NCBI GenBank assembly: GCA_002325245.1
Contig: DCRR01000007.1
Location: 47,961 to 89,137, forward strand
Length of the DNA: 41,177 nucleotides
Direction of reading: 5' to 3'
DNA from: Microbacteriaceae bacterium UBA1487
Lineage (GTDB): Bacteria; Actinomycetota; Actinomycetes; Actinomycetales; Microbacteriaceae
Shown: piece after piece, positions 7,440 to 16,472 of the stretch
Layout: the number at the start of each line of letters is the position of its first letter
How positions within the stretch are numbered: position 1 is the stretch's first letter
Made by a program: the position numbers and the translations under genes
Notes under the pieces: generated by a model
What the model saw: only the letters and a program-made list of their open reading frames with translations
Told to the model about the DNA's origin: nothing
Databases searched by the model: none

Positions 7440-8408
7440 TCAGGCGGTGCCGAACACTCCGTGAAGCATCTTCATCGTGCGGGCGAGTGTGTCGGGGCCA
7501 CCGCCCTCGTGGCCGTTGAAGGGCCAGACATCGATGTTCTTCGGCCCGGCGTACGCATTGAACGCAGCAAACACCGTCGACGGCTTGCACGTCTCGTCCA
7601 TCAGCGCCACCGAGAACCATGCCGGAGCACTCGCGCGCTTGGCGAAATTGACCCCGTCGAAGTACGAAAGCGTCTCGAACACCGCGTCGACCTTCTCGCG
7701 GTGCGTCCGCAGATAGCGCACAAGCTCGTGGTACGGCTCCGAGTCGTGGATCGTGACTGCGCGCGGGAAGTCGCAGAGGAACGGCACGTGCGGCACCGCG
7801 GCGACCAGCCCCTCCACGAGAGCGGCGACCGCGAGCGTGATGCCTCCCCCCTGACTTCCGCCGGTCACGGCGACGCGGGATGAGTCCACGACCTCGAGCG
7901 AGCGCACCGCATCGACCGCGCGCACCGCATCCGTGAACACCCGGCGGTAGTAGTAGGTCTCACGACTGTCGACGCCGCGCGACATGAAGCCGGGAATCTG
8001 AGGGCCCGCCACCGCCGAATCCGCCGTCGCACCGGGCGACCAGGTCGAGCCCTGGCCGCGGGTGTCCATGTGGAAGTGCGCGAAGCCCGCCGAGGCGTAC
8101 AGCAGGTTCTCGGTCGGGCGGCCGCGGCCTCCGCCGTAGCCGACGTACTCGACGACCGTCGGAAGCGGGCCGCTGCGCTGCGCCGGCAGCCGCAACCAGG
8201 CCTTGATCGGCTCCCCGCCGAAACCCGAGAACGTCACGTCGAAGACCTCGACCGTCACCAGCCCGGTGTCGACCGGGGTGAGCGTGACCTCGCCGCCCGC
8301 TGCGCGCGCCTCCGAGATGGTGCGAGCCCAGAACTCGTCGAAGTCATCGGGGGTGATCTGTGAGCTCTGGTACTCGCGCAGCTGGGCTTCGGGAAGGTCG
8401 GAAAACAC
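7440..8408 (-). CDS. Acetylxylan esterase / cephalosporin-C deacetylase family hydrolase (AXE1)
   Basis: A 322-residue alpha/beta-hydrolase, probably cytosolic because no signal peptide is seen. Family marks are DFDEFWARTISEAR near the N-terminus, VEYVGYGGGRGRP, MDTRGQGSTW, the nucleophile elbow VTGGSQGGGI (Ser) and the C-terminal FNGHEGGG (His). Enzymes of this family remove acetyl groups from xylo-oligosaccharides and related small esters. The frame is open to 8807, but that extension covers the divergent gene. The GTG at 8408 preceded by TATCGT at 6 nt is the sensible start. No sugar-utilisation genes lie nearby, so the substrate is unclear. Confidence 0.9.
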   Translation of the reverse strand: MFSDLPEAQLREYQSSQITPDDFDEFWARTISEARAAGGEVTLTPVDTGLVTVEVFDVTFSGFGGEPIKAWLRLPAQRSGPLPTVVEYVGYGGGRGRPTENLLYASAGFAHFHMDTRGQGSTWSPGATADSAVAGPQIPGFMSRGVDSRETYYYRRVFTDAVRAVDAVRSLEVVDSSRVAVTGGSQGGGITLAVAALVEGLVAAVPHVPFLCDFPRAVTIHDSEPYHELVRYLRTHREKVDAVFETLSYFDGVNFAKRASAPAWFSVALMDETCKPSTVFAAFNAYAGPKNIDVWPFNGHEGGGPDTLARTMKMLHGVFGTA

Positions 8409-8414
8409 ACCGCC

Positions 8415-8420
8415 ACGATA
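8415..8420 (-). promoter_or_regulatory. -10 hexamer TATCGT, leaderless promoter of esterase gene
   Basis: TATCGT on the minus strand, 6 nt (GGCGGT) before the GTG at 8408. It lies only 10 bp from the opposing -10 of the next gene. Confidence 0.6.
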
Positions 8421-8430
8421 GCGGCGCGGG

Positions 8431-8436
8431 TACGCT
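8431..8436 (+). promoter_or_regulatory. -10 hexamer TACGCT, leaderless promoter of MBL-fold gene
   Basis: TACGCT is followed by 6 nt (CGCCGT) and the GTG at 8443. It is back to back with the esterase promoter. Confidence 0.6.
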
Positions 8437-8442
8437 CGCCGT

Positions 8443-9075
8443 GTGAAGGTGACGAAGTACGAACACGCCACTCTGCTGATCGAGCGCGCCGACGACCTGC
8501 TCGTGATCGATCCCGGCTCCTTTCTGACTCCGCCCGACTTCCACGGCACGGTCGCCGTCGTCATCACGCACGAGCACGCCGACCATTGGACTCCCGAACA
8601 GCTCCGCCGGGTCCTGGAGGACAGTCCCGAGGCCCGCATCTTCGGACCGCAGGGCGTCGTGGATGCGGCGAGCGAGTTCGAGGTCGAGGTGGTGACCGCC
8701 GGGCAGACCGTCGAGATCGGGGCGTTCACGCTGCAGTTCTTCGGCGGGCGCCACAACGTCATCCACGCCTCGATTCCGGTCGTCGACAACCTGGGCGTGC
8801 TGGTCAACGATGAGCTCTTCCACCCGGGCGATTCCTACACCGTGCCCGACGTGCCGGTCGAGACCCTGGCGGCCCCGGTCGGGGCGCCCTGGCTGAAGAT
8901 CGGCGAGGCGATGGACTACGTGCTCGCGGTGGGCGCGGGGCGAGTCTTTCCGATCCACGAGATGACGCTCTCGGTAGCCGGCTTCGGCCTCCACAGCCCG
9001 CGCCTGGAGCGCGCGACGACGGAACGCGGCGGCGAGTACTTCGTCCTCGCGCCGGGAGAGTCCATCGCGCTGTAG
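8443..9075 (+). CDS. MBL-fold metal-dependent hydrolase (UlaG-like)
   Basis: A 210-residue protein of the metallo-beta-lactamase fold. It opens VTKYEHATLLIERADDLLVIDPGSF, and ITHEHADHW (about residues 46-54) is the HxHxDH metal motif. Further ligands are likely in FGGRHNVIH, LFHPGDSYTV (Asp) and FPIHEMTLS (His). The compact size and VIDPG opening resemble UlaG-type hydrolases acting on small phosphorylated or lactone substrates. The substrate is unknown. The start codons of this gene and the divergent esterase are 34 bp apart, so the promoters must interfere or be co-regulated. Confidence 0.88.
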   Translation: MKVTKYEHATLLIERADDLLVIDPGSFLTPPDFHGTVAVVITHEHADHWTPEQLRRVLEDSPEARIFGPQGVVDAASEFEVEVVTAGQTVEIGAFTLQFFGGRHNVIHASIPVVDNLGVLVNDELFHPGDSYTVPDVPVETLAAPVGAPWLKIGEAMDYVLAVGAGRVFPIHEMTLSVAGFGLHSPRLERATTERGGEYFVLAPGESIAL

Positions 9076-9100
9076 CGCTGCGGTGCGCGCCGCGACGCCG

Positions 9101-9925
9101 CTACGCGTCGGTGTCGGGCTTGTCGTTACGGGCGGCGCGGTGCGCCTTGATCGCGCGGATCGAGAGCTGCACCGAAGCGAAGAGCACGAGCAGCGCGAAC
9201 AGGATCGCGGCGACGCGCGGCTCCATCCAGAACGCGAGGGCCACACCGCCGAAGCTCGCGCCGGTCGCGAAGATGCCGACGATCAGCCCGTCGGAGAGCC
9301 GCACGAGACGGTTGCGGAGGTTGGCGATCGATCCGGTGGTGGCGGTCGGGATCATCGCCAGCAGCGAGGTGCCCTTGGCGACCAGGTCGCCCATCCCGAA
9401 CAGCGCGATCAGCACGGGAACGGCGACGACGCCGCCGCCGATGCCGAACAGCCCGGCCGCGACTCCCATCGCGACGCCGAGGCCGACGAGGCCGACGATC
9501 GTCCAGGTCGTGAGCTCGAGGTCGACCCCGCGGGCCGGCGGTTCGAGGATCGTCTGCACGGCGACCGCGAGCAGCAGCGCGATGAACAGCCAGCGCAGCC
9601 AGCCGATCGGCAGCTTCTTGAGCAGGCGGGTGCCGATGATCGAGCCGACGATTCCACCGGCGGCGATCAGCAGGCCGGCGAGAACGTTCACCTCGCCCTG
9701 CGCGAAGTAGCTGGCCGCACCGGCGATCGCGGTCGGCAGGATCGCCACGAGCGAGGTGGCGGCCGCGTGACGCTGGTCCAGGCCCGCCAGCCAGATCAGG
9801 AGCGGCACCATCACGATGCCGCCGCCGACGCCGAAGGCGCCGGAGAGCGCACCGCCGATCACCCCCACCAGGGCGAGCGCCAGATAGCGGCGCACGGGCG
9901 AAGGGGTGGCGGAATCGGTCGTCAT
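9101..9925 (-). CDS. TauE/SafE-family permease (sulfite/organosulfonate exporter family)
   Basis: A 274-residue membrane protein with about eight hydrophobic helices in two homologous halves. Each half carries the Gly-rich motif of the family: VIGGALSGAFGVGGGIVMVPLLIWLAG at the N-terminus and GVAMGVAAGLFGIGGGVVAVPVLIALFGM in the middle. Family members move sulfite, sulfoacetate, taurine-derived or similar anions; nothing nearby fixes the substrate. It converges on the MBL-fold gene with a 25-bp gap. AGGA lies 7 nt before the ATG as a weak ribosome site. Confidence 0.9.
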   Translation of the reverse strand: MTTDSATPSPVRRYLALALVGVIGGALSGAFGVGGGIVMVPLLIWLAGLDQRHAAATSLVAILPTAIAGAASYFAQGEVNVLAGLLIAAGGIVGSIIGTRLLKKLPIGWLRWLFIALLLAVAVQTILEPPARGVDLELTTWTIVGLVGLGVAMGVAAGLFGIGGGVVAVPVLIALFGMGDLVAKGTSLLAMIPTATTGSIANLRNRLVRLSDGLIVGIFATGASFGGVALAFWMEPRVAAILFALLVLFASVQLSIRAIKAHRAARNDKPDTDA

Positions 9926-10027
9926 GAAAGCATCCTGCAGGGTTGGGAAGAAGAAAAGACTCCCTTCACCCTAGGGGCGAATCGAGGTGCCCCCGTTCGC
10001 ACGGCCGCAGCGCCAGTGCGGGGGTGC

Positions 10028-10055
10028 GAAAAAGAAAACGCCCCGCGGACGGGGC
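10028..10055 (-). terminator. Rho-independent terminator after tRNA-Gln
   Basis: On the minus strand GCCCCG, a 4-nt loop and CGGGGC are followed by GTTTTCTTTTT. It starts about 20 nt downstream of tRNA-Gln. Confidence 0.88.
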
Positions 10056-10074
10056 GAGAATCTTCGATCTACTG

Positions 10075-10146
10075 CTGGGGTACCTGGACTCGAACCAAGA
10101 ACAACTGAACCAGAATCAGCCGTGTTGCCAATTACACCATACCCCA
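10075..10146 (-). tRNA. tRNA-Gln (anticodon CTG)
   Basis: The minus strand gives acceptor TGGGGTA/TACCCCA with discriminator G, an anticodon loop TTCTGGT (anticodon CTG) closed by a GCTGA/TCAGT stem, and a T loop with GGTTCGAGTCC. CCA is not encoded. Confidence 0.95.
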
Positions 10147-10179
10147 ATGGCCTCACTGCAGTGGGGCCGACGAGTTACT

Positions 10180-13100
10180 CTACCGTACGGACGCGAGGGG
10201 TTCGAATCGAGCGGTCGTCGGCAGTGCCGACGGATCCTCTGCGGCCCGGCTGAGCAGGATGCGCGCATCCCCCGACTCCGCGTCGGCGGCCCGGTGCGAG
10301 ACCAGCACGACGATGCGATCGGCGGTCGCCCGCCGCAGGTCGGAGATCAGCGCGGCGGCCCCGTCGGCATCGAGGTGGGCGGTCGGCTCGTCGAGCAGCA
10401 CCACCTCGGCGTCGGTGAGGAGCGCACGGGCGACGGCGAGTCGCTGACGCTCGCCGCCGGACAGCGCCGCGCCGCCCGCACCGACCCGAGTGTCGAGACC
10501 GGTGGGCATGCTGGCGAGCAGACGCCGAAGCCCCACCCGGTCGAGCACCTCGCGGATGCTCTCGTCGCTGGGCTCATGGCCGCGCGGCCGGGCGATGCGC
10601 AGGTTCGCCCGAATCGTCGACGAGAACAGCAGCGCATCCTGCGGGCACCACGCCACCTGGCGGCGCTCCTCCCCCGCGATCGCGTCGTCGGACGCCACCT
10701 CGATCGGCGCCCCGTCGAGACGGACGTCGCCGGATGCCGGACGCAGCCCGCCCAGCAGCACGGTCAGCAGCGTCGACTTGCCCGCCCCCGAGGGGCCGCT
10801 CACCTGCAGCCACTCGCCCCGATCGACCTGCGCGCTGACATGCTCGAACACGAGCTCGTCGGCGCCAGGCCATCGGGCGGCGAGGTCGGTGAGGACAAGA
10901 CCGCTGAGGACAAGGCCGCGTGACGCGTCCGTGGACGACGCCTCGTCGGGAGCCGCGGCGGCGTCTGCCGCCGGGGCACGCAGCGCCGAGAGCCGGCGCC
11001 AGGAGACGAGCAGGCGCGGCGTCAGCCGCGTCGCCTCCACGAGCGCGAGCGCCGGGTCGAGCGTGGCGAGCGCGAGCAGAGCGATGACGGCGACGGTCGG
11101 CGCGCTGGTCGCTCCGGCCGCGACCAACGGGGCCGCGAGGCTCGGGACGGCGACGGCAAGCCCCACCAAGGCGACAACGGCGACCGCAGCCCCGGCGCCC
11201 TCGGCGCGGGCGGCGCGCCGAGCGAGGCGCGACGAACGGTCGGCCAGACGGTCGAGCTCGGCCAGGGCCGCGGGCACAAGACCCGACGCCCGCACCTCGT
11301 CGGCGCCGCGCAGCAGCGCGGCAAGGGCCGCGGTGTGGGCCGAGCGCGCCTCGAGCCGCGGGGCGGCGCCTCGACGGTCGGTGAGCGCGGTCACCAGCAC
11401 CGCCAGCCCCACCCCGATGACGAGCGCGAGCGCGACCACGAGCGTCAGCTCGGGCAGCACGAATGCGGTCGTGATGACGACGCCGATCACGCTCAGCACC
11501 CCGACGACGATCGGGGCGATGACGCGCGGCGCCAGATCGCGCACCTCGTGCACAAGGGTGACGAGGTAGTCGACGGCGGTGCCGCCCTCCCGCAGTCGAG
11601 CCGACGCCGCCCCGCGGGCGGCGATCGCGCGCCACACCCGCAGGCGCAGCGCATCGCTGGCGCGGAACACGGCGTCGTGAGTGACGAGACGCTCGGCGTA
11701 GCGGGCGACCGCGCGGCCGATGCCGAAGAAGCGCACGCCGACGATCGCGACCAGCAGATACATCAGGTCGGGCTGCTCGCTCGCCCGCACAATCAGCCAG
11801 CCGGAGACGGCGGAGAGCGCCATGCCGAAGCCGGTCGCGGCCACACCCAGAAGGATGGCGAGGGAGGCGCGGGCGAGGATCGGCATCCGGGCTGGTTCGG
11901 CGGCGGCCTCGCGCGCCGACTCCGCACCCGCCGTGCTCGCCGCGCGCGGCTCCGAGTGAGTCGTTTCTCCGGAGGTTTCGGCGCGGTGCGCCGAAACCAC
12001 GGGGGCCGCGGGGCGCTCATCCGCAGGATCTTCGGAGAAGCGAACGACTGCGACCGGGTCGGCGGCGGCCGCGGCCGCGTGCGCGGGTGCGCCAGCCGCC
12101 GGCGGCGTGATCGGGATGCGGATGCTGGCGAGAGCGACCGTCTCAGGCTCGTGCGACACGAGCACGACCGGGGCGTCGGTGCGCAGGCGGCCGATCTCGA
12201 GACGCATCTGCTCGGCGTGCGCCGCATCCAGGTGCGCGGTCGGCTCGTCGAGCACGACGAGCACGGCGCCAGGCGCCAGCAGCAGGGCGCGCGCAACGGC
12301 GACGCGGCGCCGCTCCCCCGGGCTCAGCAGCGCCGGATGCCGACCCGCCACCGACCCGAGGTCGAGGACCGCGAGCATCCGTTCGATCTCCCCGGCCGAG
12401 GCTCCCGTGAGCGCGAGCTCCTCGGCCGCGGACGCTGCGACCAGCCGCGGCGCCTGCGCCGCGTAGGCGATCGGGCCGCGCGGCACTCGGACGGCCCCCT
12501 GCACCTCAGCCTCGGCGCTGAGCGCGCCGACGAGCGCGGCGAGCACGGTCGACTTGCCGGCGCCGCTCGGGCCGGTGAGGGCCGTGATGTTGCCCGCGGG
12601 GAACGCAGCGGTGACGCCGGAGGCGGCGGCATCGTCGCGACCCGGGTAGCGCACCGTGAGGGCGTCGACGTGCGCATCGGTGCCGCCGACGCGCCGCCAG
12701 TCGGCGTCCGCAGGCTCGCGCACCACGTCGCGGGCACGGCGGAGCGCGCCGAGCCCTCCCTGTGCGGCGTGGAAGGCGACCCCGACCTCGCGGACGGCGG
12801 CGTAGACCTCGGGCGCCAGGATCAGCGCCGCCAGCCCGATCTCGAGGCCCAACTGGCCCTCGACGAGCCGCAACCCGATGGCGACGGCGACGAGCGCCAC
12901 CGAGATGGTGCCGATCAGCTCCAGCGCGAGGGCCGAGAGGAAGGCGACGCGCAGCGTGGCGAGCGTGCGCTCCCGGTACTCGTCCTGAATGCGAGCGAGG
13001 GCGCGAGTCTGCTCGCCCACCCGGCCGAGCCCGACGAGCACCGGCAGTCCGCGCGCGAGTTCGACCAGGTGGTCGCCCAGGCGCTCCAGCGCGCCGGTCG

Positions 13101-13668
13101 CCCGGTCGACGCGGTCGCGGGTGTGCATGCCGATGAGCACCATGAACAGCGGCACCAGCGGCAGGGTGAGCGCGGTGATGAGGGCGCTCAGCCAGTCCGT
13201 GCCGAGGATGCGCAGGCCGATCACGAGCGGCACGACGGCAGCCGAGACCGCCGCGGGCACCACCTGGCGGTAGTACGCATCCAGTTCGTCGAGACCGCTG
13301 GTGGCGAGCACGACGGTGCCGCCGCCGGGCTCGCCCGGTGCGTCGAGCGCGCGCGCCACGACGCCGCGACGAACCCGCTCCGTGGAGCGGATCGCCAGGC
13401 GCGCGGCGACGGTCTGCGAGGCCCAGCCGAGCGCCGCACGGGCGAGCACGGCGGCCGCCCCGAGCACCGACGCGTCTCGCCACGCGTCCGTCCCGTTGGC
13501 GAGGGCCGTCACGCCGATCGCGATCGACTCGGCGATCACGACCAGCGCGACCGCGCGCAGCACGGCCAGCGCCGTCAGCCCGACAAGCGGGCCTGGCCCC
13601 CCAACACCCAGGCCCGCGTCGTCGAATCGCGTTGTCAACTGGCCGAGTCGCGCGCGCATCCGGCTCAC
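10180..13668 (-). CDS. cydDC: Fused CydD-CydC ABC exporter for cytochrome bd assembly
   Basis: A 1162-residue single polypeptide joining the two ABC half-transporters that are separate in E. coli. The first half has an N-terminal membrane domain, Walker A GPSGAGKSTVLAAL (about residue 370), signature LSPGERRRVAVARA and Walker B VLVVLDEPTAHLD. A linker rich in Ala and Pro (about 530-600) leads to a second membrane domain, a second Walker A SGPSGAGKSTLLTVLLGG, signature LSGGERQRLAVARA and VVLLDEPTAHLD. CydDC exports thiols (glutathione/cysteine in E. coli) and is needed for cytochrome bd maturation. The GTG start overlaps the cydB stop by 4 bp (GTGA). It is the last gene of cydA-cydB-cydDC. Fused forms are known in actinobacteria. 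Confidence 0.94.
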   Translation of the reverse strand: MSRMRARLGQLTTRFDDAGLGVGGPGPLVGLTALAVLRAVALVVIAESIAIGVTALANGTDAWRDASVLGAAAVLARAALGWASQTVAARLAIRSTERVRRGVVARALDAPGEPGGGTVVLATSGLDELDAYYRQVVPAAVSAAVVPLVIGLRILGTDWLSALITALTLPLVPLFMVLIGMHTRDRVDRATGALERLGDHLVELARGLPVLVGLGRVGEQTRALARIQDEYRERTLATLRVAFLSALALELIGTISVALVAVAIGLRLVEGQLGLEIGLAALILAPEVYAAVREVGVAFHAAQGGLGALRRARDVVREPADADWRRVGGTDAHVDALTVRYPGRDDAAASGVTAAFPAGNITALTGPSGAGKSTVLAALVGALSAEAEVQGAVRVPRGPIAYAAQAPRLVAASAAEELALTGASAGEIERMLAVLDLGSVAGRHPALLSPGERRRVAVARALLLAPGAVLVVLDEPTAHLDAAHAEQMRLEIGRLRTDAPVVLVSHEPETVALASIRIPITPPAAGAPAHAAAAAADPVAVVRFSEDPADERPAAPVVSAHRAETSGETTHSEPRAASTAGAESAREAAAEPARMPILARASLAILLGVAATGFGMALSAVSGWLIVRASEQPDLMYLLVAIVGVRFFGIGRAVARYAERLVTHDAVFRASDALRLRVWRAIAARGAASARLREGGTAVDYLVTLVHEVRDLAPRVIAPIVVGVLSVIGVVITTAFVLPELTLVVALALVIGVGLAVLVTALTDRRGAAPRLEARSAHTAALAALLRGADEVRASGLVPAALAELDRLADRSSRLARRAARAEGAGAAVAVVALVGLAVAVPSLAAPLVAAGATSAPTVAVIALLALATLDPALALVEATRLTPRLLVSWRRLSALRAPAADAAAAPDEASSTDASRGLVLSGLVLTDLAARWPGADELVFEHVSAQVDRGEWLQVSGPSGAGKSTLLTVLLGGLRPASGDVRLDGAPIEVASDDAIAGEERRQVAWCPQDALLFSSTIRANLRIARPRGHEPSDESIREVLDRVGLRRLLASMPTGLDTRVGAGGAALSGGERQRLAVARALLTDAEVVLLDEPTAHLDADGAAALISDLRRATADRIVVLVSHRAADAESGDARILLSRAAEDPSALPTTARFEPLASVR

Positions 13669-14711
13669 GGCTGGCGCACCGCCGGAAGGATCTCGTGCAC
13701 CGCGGGGATGTGCTCACCCGAGATGCGCTTGCGGAACACCCAGTAGCTCCACGCCTGGTAGACGAGCACGACTGGCAGCGCGACCGCCGTCACGACCGTC
13801 ATCACGCCGAGCGTGTAGTCGCCGCTGGAGGCGTTGGAGATCGTCAGGCTGAAGGCGGCGTCGATCGTCGACGGCAGCACCACCGGGTAGGCGGCCGTGA
13901 AGATCGACGCCGCTCCGGCGACCAGGAACACGGCGATCCCGACGAAGGCGCGACCCTCGCGCCCGGCCCGCGCGGAGACGTAGCCGAGCAGCACGGCGAC
14001 GACGGCGACGGCGACGAGCGCCCAGGAGGCGACCCCGCCGCTCTGGAGCTGCACCACGAGCACCCAGCCGACGATCGGCACGAGCGCGAGAATGCCCCAT
14101 CCGCTGACGAAGCGTCCGGCGCGCTCGCGCACCGGGCCGTCGCTCTTGAGCGCGAGGAAGGTCGCGGCGTGCACGAGGGCGAAGCCGACAACCGCCAGCC
14201 CGCCGAGCACGGCGATCGGGGTGAGGAACACGAACGGTCCGCCGACGCGGTCGCCGTTGGCGTCGATCGGAAGCCCGGTCGTGGTGAGGGCAAGGCCCGC
14301 GCCGATCCCGAAGGCGCTGACGAAGGAGCCGAGGCCGATCGCCCAGTCCCACGTCTTCGCCCAGCGGGCGGTGTGGTGCTTGCCGCGGAATTCGATCGCG
14401 ACCGCGCGGAAGATCAGGCCGAGCAGCACGAGCGTAAGCGGCACGTAGAGCGTCGAGAACAACGAGGCGTACCAGAACGGGAAGGCGGCGAACGTGGCGG
14501 CACCGGCGGTCAGCAGCCACACCTCGTTGCCGTCCCAGACCGGGCCGATCGTGTTGAGCATGACGCGGCGCTGGCGGTTCTTCTCGGCGGCGTCGCCGCG
14601 CACACCGACGAGCATGTGCATGCCGACGCCGAGGTCGAAGCCTTCCAGCAGCAGGTAGCCGATCCAGAGCGCGGCGATGGCGATGAACCAGATGGTGGGC
14701 AGAACGTCCAT
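13665..14711 (-). CDS. cydB: Cytochrome bd ubiquinol/menaquinol oxidase subunit II
   Basis: A 348-residue polytopic membrane protein. The N-terminus LPTIWFIAIAALWIGYLLLEGFDLGVGM and NTIGPVWDGNEVWLLTAGAATFAAFP are diagnostic CydB stretches. FRAVAIEFRGKH and NASSGDYTLGVM are further conserved positions. It forms the heterodimeric core with CydA. It starts 23 nt after cydA, with GGAAG 8 nt before the ATG, and overlaps cydDC by 4 bp, so the three genes form one operon. Confidence 0.95.
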   Translation of the reverse strand: MDVLPTIWFIAIAALWIGYLLLEGFDLGVGMHMLVGVRGDAAEKNRQRRVMLNTIGPVWDGNEVWLLTAGAATFAAFPFWYASLFSTLYVPLTLVLLGLIFRAVAIEFRGKHHTARWAKTWDWAIGLGSFVSAFGIGAGLALTTTGLPIDANGDRVGGPFVFLTPIAVLGGLAVVGFALVHAATFLALKSDGPVRERAGRFVSGWGILALVPIVGWVLVVQLQSGGVASWALVAVAVVAVLLGYVSARAGREGRAFVGIAVFLVAGAASIFTAAYPVVLPSTIDAAFSLTISNASSGDYTLGVMTVVTAVALPVVLVYQAWSYWVFRKRISGEHIPAVHEILPAVRQP

Positions 14712-14734
14712 GTCAGTGTCTTCCGATTTCCGGG

Positions 14735-16306
14735 TCAGTAGGCGAACGAGAGGACGTCGGAGCGCTTGTCCGGGTCGTCGGGATCGTCATCGTGCGGCGC
14801 AAGCTCAGGCATCGCCGAGACGACTCCGCCGCGCACGTACTTGACGAGCAGCCACAGCTCGACGGCGAGCAGCACCCCGTAGACGAGGGTGAGCGAGATC
14901 GTGGAGAACAGCAGCTCTCCCGCGGTCACCCCTGGCGAGACAGCGGCGGCGGTGAACATGAACACCCCGTCGATGCCGCTCGGGTCCGGGTTCGGCGCGA
15001 CGACAAAGGGCTGGCGACCGAGCTCGGTGAAGATCCAGCCGGCCGAGTTGGCGGCGAACGGGGCGAGGATTCCGAGCACCGCAAGCCGCATGATCCACGG
15101 CGAGCGAGGCACGGTTCCCTTGCGCGTCAGCCACAGCGCGACGGCGGCGGCGAAGGCTGCGATCGCACCGAAGCCGATCATCATGCGGAAGCCCCAGTAG
15201 GTGACCCAGAGCAGCGGAACGTACTGGATCTCGCTGCCCGCGTGCTCGCCGTAGAGGCCGTCGCCGACCAGGGTCGCGCCGTAGGTCTCCTGGTAGTGCG
15301 GCAGAAGGTCGTTGATGCCGGGCATGTCGGTGATGAAGTCGCCGTTGGCCAGGAACGAGAGCAGCCCGGGCACCTCGATGAGCGTGGTGACGCTGGAGCA
15401 ATCGGTCGCGCCCACGTCGCCGAGGGTCAGGATCGAGAAGCTGGTGCCGGTGTGGCAGGCGCCTTCGGCGGCGGCCATCTTCATCGGCTGCTGCTCATAC
15501 ATGAGCTTCGCCTGGACGTCGCCGCTGATCGCGACGGCTCCGAATCCGATGATCGCGACGAGGGCGCCGAGTCGAAGCGACGTGAGCCACACCTTGTGGT
15601 CGGCGCGGTCGCGGCCGGGGATCTCGGCTGCCTCGCCGACGACGACGCGACCGGTGGCATCCACCGTGTCGATGCCGTCCTTGCGGCGCTGCCAGAGCTG
15701 GTACCAGGAGATGCCGAGAAGGAATCCGCCGGCGACGGCGAGCGAGCCGGCGAGGGTGTGGGTGTAGGCGGCGACGGCGGTGTTGTTGCCGAGCACCGCC
15801 CAGATGTCGACGAGCACGGGCCGCCCGTCGATCAGCTCGACGCCGACGGGGTGCTGCATCCACGAGTTGGCGGCGATGATGAAGTACGCCGAGAGCCACG
15901 AGCCGATGACGGCGGCCCACAGGGTCGCCAGGTGCAGCTTCTTGGGCAGCCGACCCCAGCCGAAGATCCAGAGTCCGAGGAAGGTGGACTCGACGAAGAA
16001 CGCCAGCAGGCCCTCCATCGCGAGCGGGGCGCCGAAGACGTCGCCCACGAAGCGCGAGTACTCGCTCCAGGCCATGCCGAACTGGAACTCCTGCACGATG
16101 CCCGTCGCGACGCCGACGATGAAGTTGATCAGGTAGAGCTTGCCCCAGAACTTCGTCATGCGAAGGTACTGCGGGTTGTCGGTGCGCACCCACGCGGTGT
16201 GCATGATCGCGACGGTGGCCCCGAGTCCCAGGGTGAGCGGCACCATCAGGAAGTGGTAGACCGTCGTGATTCCGAATTGCCAGCGGGCGATGTCTAGGGG
16301 ATCCAC
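14735..16306 (-). CDS. cydA: Cytochrome bd oxidase subunit I
   Basis: A 523-residue haem-carrying subunit of the high-affinity terminal oxidase in the cytoplasmic membrane. RWQFGITTVYHFLMVPLTLG contains the N-terminal haem ligand His18; FQFGMAWSEYSRFVGDVFGAPLAMEGL and the GRQP motif (ELGRQPF) are conserved. The quinol loop is of the short type. It holds two Cys residues (EGACHTG and ATDCSSV), as in mycobacterial bd oxidase where a disulfide is seen. The GTG start has AAGGAG 10 nt upstream. The leader of about 80 nt begins near a DosR-like box (16388-16402), suggesting induction when oxygen is scarce. Confidence 0.96.
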   Translation of the reverse strand: MDPLDIARWQFGITTVYHFLMVPLTLGLGATVAIMHTAWVRTDNPQYLRMTKFWGKLYLINFIVGVATGIVQEFQFGMAWSEYSRFVGDVFGAPLAMEGLLAFFVESTFLGLWIFGWGRLPKKLHLATLWAAVIGSWLSAYFIIAANSWMQHPVGVELIDGRPVLVDIWAVLGNNTAVAAYTHTLAGSLAVAGGFLLGISWYQLWQRRKDGIDTVDATGRVVVGEAAEIPGRDRADHKVWLTSLRLGALVAIIGFGAVAISGDVQAKLMYEQQPMKMAAAEGACHTGTSFSILTLGDVGATDCSSVTTLIEVPGLLSFLANGDFITDMPGINDLLPHYQETYGATLVGDGLYGEHAGSEIQYVPLLWVTYWGFRMMIGFGAIAAFAAAVALWLTRKGTVPRSPWIMRLAVLGILAPFAANSAGWIFTELGRQPFVVAPNPDPSGIDGVFMFTAAAVSPGVTAGELLFSTISLTLVYGVLLAVELWLLVKYVRGGVVSAMPELAPHDDDPDDPDKRSDVLSFAY

Positions 16307-16387
16307 GCGGGGTCTGCTCCTTCTCGTACGACGGGTCCGTGCCTCACGGCCCTGAGCAAGATTGGCGGGAGGCCGTGTCCTCTACCT

Positions 16388-16402
16388 AGGGCCGAAGGTC
16401 CC
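16388..16402 (-). promoter_or_regulatory. DosR-like box 1, upstream of cydABDC
   Basis: Minus strand GGGACCTTCGGCCCT, identical to box 4. It matches 11 of 14 positions of the mycobacterial DosR consensus GGGACTWWAGTCCC as I recall it. A -10-like CAATCT (16359-16364, minus strand) lies 23 nt downstream, with the cydA GTG further on. Confidence 0.72.
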
Positions 16403-16433
16403 GTCCCGTGCTCCTGCTCCACGATACCCGTTT

Positions 16434-16450
16434 TTCTACGTGCTGTAGAA
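16434..16450. promoter_or_regulatory. Putative BlaI-type operator
   Basis: TTCTAC-GTGCT-GTAGAA is a perfect 6+6 inverted repeat. It resembles BlaI/MecI operators (TAC...GTA dyads) and lies over the expected -35 of the blaI-like gene. Autorepression is inferred. Confidence 0.65.
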
Positions 16451-16466
16451 GTAGTTCGACGCGGCG

Positions 16467-16472
16467 TAGAAT
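16467..16472 (+). promoter_or_regulatory. -10 hexamer TAGAAT, leaderless promoter of the BlaI-like gene
   Basis: TAGAAT is followed by 6 nt (CGCACC) and the ATG at 16479. There is no ribosome-binding sequence. Confidence 0.65.

Noticed and set aside
8409..8807. N-terminal extension of the esterase frame
   Set aside because: It would overlap the well-supported MBL-fold gene and lacks family similarity; the GTG at 8408 has a good promoter spacing.
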